Assembly (NCBI GenBank): GCA_039707655.1
Contig: CM077676.1
Span: 82,919,895 to 82,983,894 of the forward strand
Length of the DNA stretch: 64,000 bases
From: Elymus sibiricus
Lineage: Eukaryota; Streptophyta; Magnoliopsida; Poales; Poaceae
Reading direction: 5' to 3'
Shown: one piece after another, positions 23,301 through 30,880 of the stretch
How positions within the stretch are numbered: position 1 is the stretch's first letter
Layout of the letters: each line of letters begins with the position of its first letter
Notes under the pieces: generated by a model
Database searches by the model: none
What the model was told of the DNA's origin: nothing
What the model saw: the letters and a program-made list of their open reading frames with translations, nothing else
Program-made: the position numbers and the translations under genes

Positions 23301-23978
23301 CTTGCAAATGGGACAATAGTTGAAGCCCGCATACTCAAGCCTAAATAAGGCACATCCATTCTCACAGGCATCTATCTTCTCATAGGGCATCTTAAGCGCA
23401 CGTAGGATTTTGTCCGACTGGTACAGGTTTGCTGGCAATACATGGCCTTTGGGTAGAAAGCGTCCAAATATCGTCATCATCGCGTCGTAGCATTCTCTGC
23501 CCAGGTTGAACTGAGCCTTGAGAGCCATTACTTGCGCGATGGCATCCAGCTGACAAAGCTCAGTGTGCTCGTGGAGAGGACGTTTTGAAGACTCCAACAT
23601 TTCATAGAAGGCCTTTGCAAATTCCTCCATCTCATCGTCCGAATCCCGAGCATCATCAAAGTCTTGCACCATGTCTTCGATCCCGGTACCATGCTCGTCG
23701 GTGCGACGACGAACCACCTCAGCTCTGGCACGTTGGGCAGACTCACCATGAAATCTCCACACCGTATAATCAGTCGTAAAACCCCACTTCTGCAAGTGTT
23801 TACCCATTTCATCCCGTGTCCACTTTTTATGGTTGTCGCACCGGACACAGGGGCACCAGGTTATATCCTGGCTATTTGCAAATGCGGCGCTCAGAAACCC
23901 CTTGGTTTTTGTTAACCATTCAATGGTCATTTCTTTCTGACTAGGGTGACCGGTGTACATCCAAGCACGATCACTCAT
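20347..23978 (-). pseudogene. TNP2 transposase of CACTA1, three exons, frame broken
   Basis: Start at ATG 23978 (MSDRAWMYTGH). Exon 1 has a Transposase-associated domain (to about residue 85; CPCVRCDNH), a zinc-ribbon-like CPICKSSRY, and then the Transposase_21 core (STDGFQVFGM ... LIIPGPNYPGKNMNVYM ... FPCPTCKA). A DUF4218 region follows (HLILHLPTEARLGGPV). It ends at about 21420 before a GTAAGT donor. A small exon lies near 21352-21230. The last exon is about 21153-20347 and holds DUF4216 (YYGRVEAIYELLFYG) with a long acidic tail. The protein would cut the CACTA ends and act in the nucleus. Two breaks: a frameshift at a 12-G run near 22920-22935, where two frames overlap, and an in-frame TAG at 21291-21293 in the small exon. 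A 216-nt hairpin lies 134 bp upstream. Confidence 0.9.
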
Positions 23979-24111
23979 TTGCCTACCTACTAAACACACA
24001 AGAAATATATACATAATTCAGCAAACCATATTCATCAGTTAATAGAGTTTGTCAGTTTTATTATGTCCATGCAACCTAGACGCTAGTAGGTAAAGATAGG
24101 TCCTAATCCCA

Positions 24112-24327
24112 CCCGAGTATGTGTAGATTGGGTTCGTTTTCCCATGCTCTGCTCCGGATCCGACGCAAAATTTCGGCAGCACCTCCCCGCTGTTCTCCTG
24201 ATACACGTCTCGGCAATAAGCAGAGAGGATGTGTACCCGGAGAACAACAGGGAGGCACTGACGAAATTCTGCATCGGATCCGGAGTAGAGCATATGGGAA
24301 AACGAACCCAATCTACACATACTCGGG
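24112..24327. repeat. 216-nt inverted repeat upstream of TNP2 (CACTA1)
   Basis: The left arm starts CCCGAGTATGTGTAGATTGG. The right arm ends with its exact complement, CCAATCTACACATACTCGGG. The arms are about 95-100 nt with roughly ten mismatches and one bulge; the loop is around 24206-24226 (GGCAATAAGC). It lies 134 bp before the TNP2 ATG, so it is in the promoter or 5' leader. The counterpart in CACTA2 is at 63594-63799. Flanking words (AAAGATAGGTCCTAATCCCA, GGGCTGTCCATGGA, ACAATTCGAAAG) are also conserved. Confidence 0.9.
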
Positions 24328-24765
24328 CTGTCCATGGATAACGTTGGACAATTCGAAAGAATCACGGTTATAAATATGCAAATGCATGCATATTTATAGA
24401 TGTAACCCTTTCGAACGGGAGACGCATAGTGGTCACGCATACTGATGATTGACACCTATAGCTAGCAAGTTTCATCGGCACGAAGACCGGAACAGAGCAA
24501 ATGAAGGGGGGAGGAGGAGATGTCATTTGTGCTCACCCACGAACGCAGGGGCGGAGCTCGTCGAACGCACGGGGAGGTCGTCGAACACCAGACCCTCGCA
24601 GCCCCGAAAGAACTGCACATTTAAATCCACCCGATCAACACAAATATATATGATGTTTTTCTTAACAAAATCGGGAAATATACTTCCTAACTCATAATTC
24701 ACAAATATATGACCCCATCGGCCTCTGGAAGGCCGAAGAGCACCTTTTCGGTCAACAGGAGGCCG

Positions 24766-25233
24766 AAGAGGTGTCGGGGGTCGGGGGTGTCGTGTCTGGG
24801 TGGCGTGGTGTCGGGGTGTCGTGGTGTCGTGTCGGGGTCGGGGTGTCGGGGGGTGTCGTGTCTGGGTGTCGTGGTGTCGGGGTGTCAGGGGTGTCGGGGT
24901 GTCGGGGTCGGGGTCGGGGTCGGGGTGTCGGGGGGTGTCGTGTCTGGGTGTCGTGGTGTCGCGGTGTCAGGGGTGTCGGGGTCGGGGTGCCGTGTCGGGG
25001 TCGGGGTGTCGGGTCGGGGTCGGGGTGCCGTGTCGGTGTCGGGGTGTCGGGTCGGGGTCGGGGTCGGGGTGCCGTGCCGGGGTCGGTGTCGGGGTCGGGG
25101 TCGGGGTGTCGGGTCGGGGTCGGGTTGTCGGGTCGGGGTCGGGGTGCCGTGTCGGGGTCGGGGTGTCGGGGTCGGGGTGTCGGGTCGGGGTCAGGTTGTC
25201 GGGTCGGGATCGAGGTGCCGTGTCGGGGTCGGG
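24766..25233. repeat. GGGGTC/GTGTC G-rich minisatellite
   Basis: The plus strand is a run of GGGGTC, GGGGTGTC and GGTGCCGTGTC units with regularly spaced runs of three to five G, so G-quadruplexes are possible on that strand. All three frames are open (Gly/Val/Arg/Cys/Ser repeats), which is why long ORFs appear here. They are not genes. It directly precedes the pyrimidine tract. Confidence 0.88.
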
Positions 25234-25615
25234 GTTTTTTCTCTTTTTTTCTTTTCTTCTTCTTCCTCTTCTTTCTTTTCTTCCCTTTCTTCCTTTTTTT
25301 TCCTTCTTCTTCTTCTTCTTCCTCCTTTCCTTTTTCCTCTTCTTCTTCTCCACCTCTCCTCTTTTTTCTTCTTCTTCTTCCTCTTCTTCTTTTTTCTTCT
25401 CCTCCTCCTCCTCTTCTTCTTCTTCCTTTCCTTTTTTCCTCTTCTTCTTCTCCTCCTCTCCTCTTTTCTTCTTCTTCTTCTTCTTCTTTTTTCTTCTCCT
25501 CCTCCTCTTCTTCTGTTTCTTCTTCTTCTTATTATTTTTTGTTCTTTTTCTTTTTTCTTTTTCCTTTTTTTTCATCTTCTTTTCTTCTTCTTTTTTCTTC
25601 TAGGTTTTTTTTCTA
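25234..25615. repeat. (TTC)n-rich pyrimidine tract
   Basis: The plus strand is almost only T and C, with TTC, CTCCTC and TTTTTC units. It is the mirror of the GAA tract at 16335-16945 and lies at a comparable inward distance from the other end. Such tracts can form triplex (H-DNA) structures. Confidence 0.88.
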
Positions 25616-26119
25616 CCTAAATGTCTAAATATTTTTTCCTATTTACCCAAACACCTAAACAACTATTTGCAAAACATCTAAAAACAGAAAACTAAAAATC
25701 TAATTAGAAAAACAGAAAAAAAAATTTAAAAGGTGGGGGGGCAGGGGAAGCTCACCAGAGAGGGGCAGGGGGCAGGGCGGCCGGCGGCGAGGAGAGGAGG
25801 CCGGCGGCGAGGAGAGGAGGCCGCCGGGGAGGGGGCGGCGGCGGCAGGAGGGCCATGAGGAGGGGACGGCGCCGCGGTGGTGGAGGTGCGCCACGGGGAG
25901 GGGGGCAGGCGATGGTGGAGGGCGGGGAGGGGGCGAAGACGGCGGTGAGAGAGGGGGGGAGGGGGCGGCGGCGAGAGGGCGGGGAGGGGGCGGCGAGAGG
26001 GCGGGGAGGGGGCGGCGGCGGCGGCGGTGAGAGAGGGGAACGGGCGCGGGTGTGAGAGAGAGAGAGGTGAGAGAAAGAGAGAGAGGCGGGAGGCGCGGGG
26101 GGATGGCGAAAATTAAGCC
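25616..26119. other. A-rich then GGCGG-rich low-complexity DNA of CACTA1
   Basis: Positions 25616-25735 are A/T-rich. Positions 25736-26110 are G-rich (GGCGGCGAGGAGAGGAGG repeated twice near 25780-25820, then GGGGAGGGGGCGG). I see no gene. The Pro/Ser-rich minus-strand frame is a compositional artefact. Confidence 0.6.
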
Positions 26120-26541
26120 CCCTCTTTGCCGTCTGCTGGCAGACGGCAAAGTTCTTTGCCAGCAGACGGCAAAGAGGGGGGCCGTTAGCCCGTCCCCGCC
26201 GTTACACTATGGGCCCCCCTCACCTCTTTGCCGTCTGCTGATAGACGGCAAAGAGTTCTTTGCCGTCTGCCAGCAGACGGCAAAGAAGTGGCCCGTGTGA
26301 CCTGGCAAGTGCAGTACCAAGTGGGGCCCACTTTGTTCTTTGCCGTCTGCTGGCAGACGGCAAAGAACTCTTTGCCGTCTGCCAGCAGACGGCAAAGAAG
26401 TGCAGATGGCAAAGAGCCTCTTTGCCATCAGCATGTTCTTTGCCGTCTGCTTTATAAAAGCAGACGGCAAATATCCTCTTTGCCATCTGCCAGCAGACGG
26501 CAAAGAGCTGGCAGATGGCAAAGTCCCTGATTCCAGTAGTG
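26120..26541. repeat. Right subterminal palindrome array and terminus of CACTA1
   Basis: About nine GCCGTCTGC/GCAGACGGC palindromes, more degenerate than on the left (GCCATCTGC, a TTTATAAA centre at about 26450). They end in CCTGATTCCAGTAGTG, the inverse of the left terminus. Target duplication TCT follows. Confidence 0.92.
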
Positions 26542-26660
26542 TCTCCATATCGCAAAACTATTGCAAGGAATCAAACATATCATATTCAGTGATCTACAAG
26601 GTTTGTGTAGGATTTTCGGACTAACCATGTGAATGACCAATTCCTGTTGACTCTCTAAAT

Positions 26661-26860
26661 AGATATAAGTGAAGCAAGAGAGTTTAATTCTTTCTATAAA
26701 AGACCACACTCTAATAAATATAAGTGAAGCAAAAGAGCATTCTACAAATATTGGTTTTCTACATGAAGAGAAACAGGCATCCAAACTTCAAATGATATAA
26801 GTGAAGCACATGAAGCATTCTATAAAGCCATACTCAAAAGATATAAGTGAAGTGCATGAA
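26661..26860. repeat. Interspersed GATATAAGTGAAGCA repeats in G1
   Basis: Four copies near 26661, 26717, 26793 and 26840, spaced 47-76 bp. Copies two to four are followed by GCATTCTAYAAA. Three related copies occur in the equivalent part of G2 (near 42845, 42909 and 42949). They lie on the plus strand relative to the element's antisense. Confidence 0.7.
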
Positions 26861-27025
26861 GCATTCTATAAATCAACCAAGGACTATCTCATACCAGCAT
26901 GGTGCATAAAAGAAAACGGAAAAATAAACACAAAAGACGCTCCAAGAATTTACACATATCATGTGAACAAAACAAAAACCGAGACATACCGATAATTGTT
27001 GAATAAAGATGGGATGCCTTCCGGG

Positions 27026-27095
27026 GCATCCCCAAGCTTAGACGCTTGAGTCTCCTTGAATATTTACTTGGGGTGCCTTGAGCATCCCCAAGCTT
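27026..27095 (-). promoter_or_regulatory. Two internal polypurine-tract-like motifs of G1
   Basis: GCATCCCCAAGCTT occurs at 27026-27039 and 27082-27095 (minus strand AAGCTTGGGGATGC). It is near-identical to the terminal PPT at 14261-14274. G2 has the same pair at 43161-43174 and 43218-43231 with almost the same spacing (56 against 57 bp). Confidence 0.6.
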
Positions 27096-27879
27096 GAGCT
27101 CTTGCCTCTCCTCATTCTTCTCATATCAATACCTCCTCGATCTTTGAACACTTCATCCACACAAAACTTAACAAAACCTTCGTGAGATCCGTTAGTATAA
27201 TAAAGCAAAACACTACTTTAAGTACTGTTGCAAACCCATTCATATTTTATTTTTGCATTATACCTACTGTATTCTAACTTCTCCATGGCTTATACCTTCC
27301 GATACAATCCATAGTTTCATCAAAACAAGCAACACAATGCTTCAAAAACAGAACAGTCTGTAGTAATCTGAACATTGAACATACTTCTGTAACTCTAAAA
27401 ATTCTGAAAAATTAGGAAAAAATAAAAAATTTACATATCAGTACTGTGTAAAAATTTCAGATTTTTTTCACATTCCAGTAAAAAGTGTAAATTCACGCAC
27501 TACAGCAAAAGTTTCTGTTTTTGCACCGCACACACCAAACAAGCAATTTAAACATCCTAATGGTAAATCTTGGCACATTATTTTTATAATACAATGGATT
27601 TGTACAAGGGGATAATTATTTTTGTTGAAAAGTTTCTGTAATTCAAGATTTGCAAAGTTTCCATGGGCATGAACAAAGTTCAAGGAGCTCCCCCACTTCA
27701 ACGGTGCTCGTCTTTCTTACTTTCACTTTTCTTTTTGAAAAAGTTTTAGGTTCCCCTCTATATTTTTTTGTTTTTAAACTTTATAAAAGCACTCAACAGA
27801 AATAAATGACTCTCTAAAACTTCCGGGTTGTCTCCCTGGCAGCGCTTTCTTTAAAGCCATTAAGCTAGGCATATAGTGC

Positions 27880-29229
27880 TCAAGTAATTGATCCACCCGG
27901 ATCCCAAGGTATATCAAAGCCAATTTTAATTAACAATGATTTGTAATTTAGTAGTGAGCACAAAGTAACATATATCACATAATGACGAAGTCTAACTCTC
28001 TTCCTATGCATCGGCATGTCATAAAAGAACAATTCATGCACACAAAGTAAAGGCCAATGCATAGTATAATCCGTTTCTTGCAATTTTATCGTATTGGAAA
28101 CATAGAGAGGCGGAGATGTAGTTCCTCTCTCATAATAGTTGCAAGTAGGAGCAGCAAGCACACGCATATTATATCCATCAAAATCGTCATGTGCAACGGT
28201 AAAACGCAACCCATCAATATAATACTTAATAAGCGCAAACTTCTCCGATATAGTGTAGTTGGGAGGATTCAAAAAGATAATAGGACTATCATGTGTGGGT
28301 GCAATAGCAACAATTTCTTTTTTAACATACGGAACTATAGGAAGTTCATCTTCATAAGCATAATTCAAATTGGCATCATGGCCACAAGCATAGCAAGCAT
28401 CAATTTCATCAAAAAAGGATATTTCAAACGAATCCAAGGGATCATAGCAATTATCATAGCATTCATCCTTCGGTAAGCACGAAGGGAAATTAAACAATGT
28501 ATGAGATAAAGAATTACTCTCATCAGAAGGTGGGAACGGGTGATCAATCCGCTCTTCCTCCTTTTGTTCTTCGCTCTCCTCCTCAATTTTTTCATCTAAT
28601 GAGCTCACAGTTTCAGCAATTTCTTCTTCCATAGTTTCCTGCAAAATATTAGTCTCTTCTTGGATAGCGGAGACTTTCTCAATAAATTCATCAATATCGG
28701 CATTGTATTTATAATTCTCATAGCAATATTTAAGTATAGCAAAATTTTCAGATCTGTAAACAGCATCATCACAATCTTCATACTTTTCAAACAAAGATTC
28801 AATTTCATAAGAACCCTTAAAAGCAACAAATTCTTCTATTCGTTCCACATCATAGTAATCATATATACCATTAGCATAAGTAGCCAAGGTTTCATTATCA
28901 TTAAATTTACATGAAAAGGTAAGGTGTGGAGCCTTCATCCTAGAGCAACAAGTATAATCATATCTCAAGCATAAATTCCAAGCATACCATTGCAAATAAT
29001 CAATTTGATCCCATAACTGTTTCCCTTTTTGAGACAAGCGATAATCCCTAAAGTATTCCCGTTGATCCAAAGTATATCCCATTATCAAGTTGAATGGAGA
29101 TTTATCAGGATTATCAAAGTAGTATTTAATGTTTTCCACATAACAAGCATCGAGGGTTTTAGGAGGTTCCCCATCTCCATGAGTAGCAAGTACAACTAAT
29201 TTTTTTGGTATTTCGTGTCCCATATCCAT
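27880..29229 (-). CDS. 449-aa ORF of unknown function in non-autonomous element G1
   Basis: Intact ORF, ATG at 29229 (MDMGHEIPKKLVVLATHGDG), about 95 bp downstream of the PBS, where gag normally starts. The N-terminal 150 residues are mixed with many aromatics (DYLQWYAWNLCLRYDYTC). The middle (about 190-240) is a highly acidic Glu-rich stretch likely to be coiled or disordered. Further on there are several Cys (CYDNCYDP, CYACGHD), without a standard CCHC knuckle. No protease DTG/DLGA, RT or integrase motif and no membrane segment are seen. By position it could be a derived gag-like packaging protein; that is inference. It is the only intact long retroelement ORF outside the copia element, despite about 3 percent LTR divergence. 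Confidence 0.7.
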   Translation of the reverse strand: MDMGHEIPKKLVVLATHGDGEPPKTLDACYVENIKYYFDNPDKSPFNLIMGYTLDQREYFRDYRLSQKGKQLWDQIDYLQWYAWNLCLRYDYTCCSRMKAPHLTFSCKFNDNETLATYANGIYDYYDVERIEEFVAFKGSYEIESLFEKYEDCDDAVYRSENFAILKYCYENYKYNADIDEFIEKVSAIQEETNILQETMEEEIAETVSSLDEKIEEESEEQKEEERIDHPFPPSDESNSLSHTLFNFPSCLPKDECYDNCYDPLDSFEISFFDEIDACYACGHDANLNYAYEDELPIVPYVKKEIVAIAPTHDSPIIFLNPPNYTISEKFALIKYYIDGLRFTVAHDDFDGYNMRVLAAPTCNYYERGTTSPPLYVSNTIKLQETDYTMHWPLLCVHELFFYDMPMHRKRVRLRHYVIYVTLCSLLNYKSLLIKIGFDIPWDPGGSIT

Positions 29230-29322
29230 AACTAAAGATAGAGAACAACTTAGAATAGAAAATAAAACTACTTAGTGATAAAGCAAACAAGCACACACGA
29301 GAATATCAACCCCACGCTATTG

Positions 29323-29341
29323 CTCCCCGGCAACGGCGCCA
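29323..29341 (-). promoter_or_regulatory. Primer-binding site of G1
   Basis: The minus strand reads TGGCGCCGTTGCCGGGGAG, the tRNA-Asp-type primer site usual in Athila-like and several other plant gypsy elements. It is separated from the LTR edge by 11 nt (GAAAAAGGTCT on the plus strand). Confidence 0.85.
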
Positions 29342-29352
29342 GAAAAAGGTCT

Positions 29353-30875
29353 TGATAACCCACAAGTATAGGGGATCAATTGTAGCTTTTTTGATAAATA
29401 AGAGTGTCGAACCCAACGAGGAGCTAAAGGTAGAATTAATATTCCCTTCAAGTTCTGTCGATCACCGATACAACTCTACACGCACTTAACGTTTGCTTTA
29501 CCTAGAACAAGTATGAAACTATTTTGTAGGTGATAGGATAGGTTTGCAAGAATAAAACTAGAAGTACTTAGCTAAAATAAAACTATGAGTAATTTGCGAA
29601 ATAATAAAAGTTAGTTGTTTAGTAGAAAGTTTTTGTAACACAAGAGAATGATTTGTCCGTAGGCAATCGATAACTAGACCGATAATCATTGTTGCAATTT
29701 TATATGAGGGAGAGGCATGAGCTAACATACTTTCCGTACTTGGATCATATGCACTTATGATTGGAACTCTAGCAAGCATCCGCAACTACCAAAGATCATT
29801 AAGGTAAAACCCAACCATAGCATTAAGTATCAAGTCCCCTTTACTCCCATACGCAATAACCCCCTTACTCGGGTGTAAGCTTCTGTCACTCTAGCCGCCC
29901 ACCATAAGAGAATTATGAACGTATTGCAACACCTACAGCGGGAATCACTCACGCTTGCACGACACGGAGGGCACCATAGGACAGCACCAAAATAAAACAT
30001 ACAACTCAAACCAATCACGATCATCAATCAACCCATTGGACAAAAAGAATCTACTGAAACATCATAGGATGGCCACAAATCATTGGATAATAATATGTAG
30101 CATTAAGCACCATGTTTAAGTAGAGATTACAGCGGGGAGAAGAGGTGTTACACCGCTGCATAGAGGGGGAGAGAGTTGGTGGTGACGGCGGCGAAGTTGT
30201 TGGTGTAGATCGCCGTCACGATGATTGCCCCGGCGGCGTTCCGGCGCCACCGGGAGAGAGGGGGAGAGAGCCCCCCTCCTTCTTCTTTTTTCCTTGGCAT
30301 CCCCCCTTGATGGGAGGAGATTTTTCCCTCTGGTCCTTGGCATCCGTGGCACCCGGAGGGGCGGGAGCCCCTCCGAGATTGGATCTCTCTCTCTGTTCTC
30401 TTCTCGTTCGCGCTCCTGTTTTCTGGCCTTTCACCGTTTCTTAAATTCCCAGAGATCCGTAACTCCGATTGCGCTGAAATTTTAACACGATTTTTTCTAG
30501 ATATTAGCTTCCTTGCAGCCGAAGAAGGGCACCAACCGACCTACGAGGGCCTCACGAGGCACCACGGCGCGCCGGACCCCCCTGGCGTGCCCTGATGCCT
30601 CGTGGGGCCCACGAGCACCACCTTGCGTTGATTCCACCTCCCAAAAATCACATATATTCCAAAATAATTCTCCGTGAAATTTTATTGCATTTGGCCTTCG
30701 TTTGATATGGATATTCTATGAAACAAAAAACATGCAACAAACAGGAACTAGCACTGGGCACTGGATCAATATGTTAGTCCCAAAAAACAATATAAAATGT
30801 TGCCAAAAGTATGTGGAAATTATAGGATATTGGCATGAAACAATCAAAAATTATAGATACGACGGAGACGTATCA
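29353..30875 (-). repeat. 5' LTR of G1
   Basis: 1523 bp, the partner of 12741-14260. Same TGATAACCC...GACGTATCA ends, followed by the second GGAGG duplication. The stem-loop with GGCGCGCC arms is near 30545-30610, about 270-330 nt from the transcriptional (minus-strand) LTR start. Confidence 0.92.
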
Positions 30876-30880
30876 GGAGG

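Larger units (their letters stand above)
15446..26541 (-). mobile_element. CACTA (En/Spm) transposon CACTA1, 11.1 kb
   Basis: The ends are CACTACTGGAATCAGG and its reverse complement. The terminal inverted repeats extend to about 30 bp with two mismatches. The 3-bp duplication TCT lies at 15443-15445 and 26542-26544. Palindromic subterminal arrays lie at both ends. Genes, all on the minus strand: TNP2 (23978-20347) and a TNP1-like gene (20158-17905). Positions 24328-24765 are upstream DNA without recognisable features. Frame breaks in TNP2 mean this copy is unlikely to mobilise itself, but its ends look usable in trans. The empty site is visible in the G2 relative near 42690. Confidence 0.95.
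26542..27879 (-). mobile_element. Non-coding internal region of G1 right of CACTA1
   Basis: No supportable ORF. Positions 26542-26600 match G2 near 42695-42750 without the CACTA insertion. The region holds GATATAAGTGAAGCA repeats (26661-26860) and two PPT-like words (27026-27095). Positions 27110-27870 are AT-rich and resemble 43250-43831 in G2, ending in CCGGGTTGTCTCCCTGGCAG near 27825, where G2 has GGGTTGC(C)TCCCAACAAGCG across the S2 insertion. Confidence 0.75.
12741..30875 (-). mobile_element. Non-autonomous gypsy-type LTR retrotransposon G1
   Basis: Complete element with both LTRs (12741-14260 and 29353-30875) and a GGAGG duplication at 12736-12740 and 30876-30880. It has a PBS at 29323-29341, a 449-codon ORF, and a PPT at 14261-14274. 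Removing CACTA1 leaves about 7 kb. No protease, RT or integrase is present, so mobility would depend on enzymes from elsewhere. I counted 21 differences over the first 760 bp of the LTRs and a similar density after that, roughly 3 percent. With 1.3e-8 substitutions per site per year this is about 1 My. Confidence 0.9.

Noticed and set aside
24039..24455. 138-aa ORF upstream of CACTA1 TNP2 as a gene
   Set aside because: Runs through the inverted repeat and has no CACTA2 counterpart of equal length; only the short conserved frame is kept, as a tentative finding.
24766..25233. Interstitial telomere-like repeat
   Set aside because: The unit is GGGGTC/GTGTC and not the plant telomere TTTAGGG.
24709..25628. 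Three overlapping plus-strand ORFs of 267-303 aa with Gly/Val/Arg/Ser then Phe/Ser/Leu runs
   Set aside because: They arise from the GGGGTC minisatellite and the pyrimidine tract; there is no conserved domain and all three frames are equally open.
25700..26149. 149-aa Pro/Ser-rich ORF beside the right CACTA1 end
   Set aside because: Low-complexity GGCGG tract; no start context, domain or conservation.
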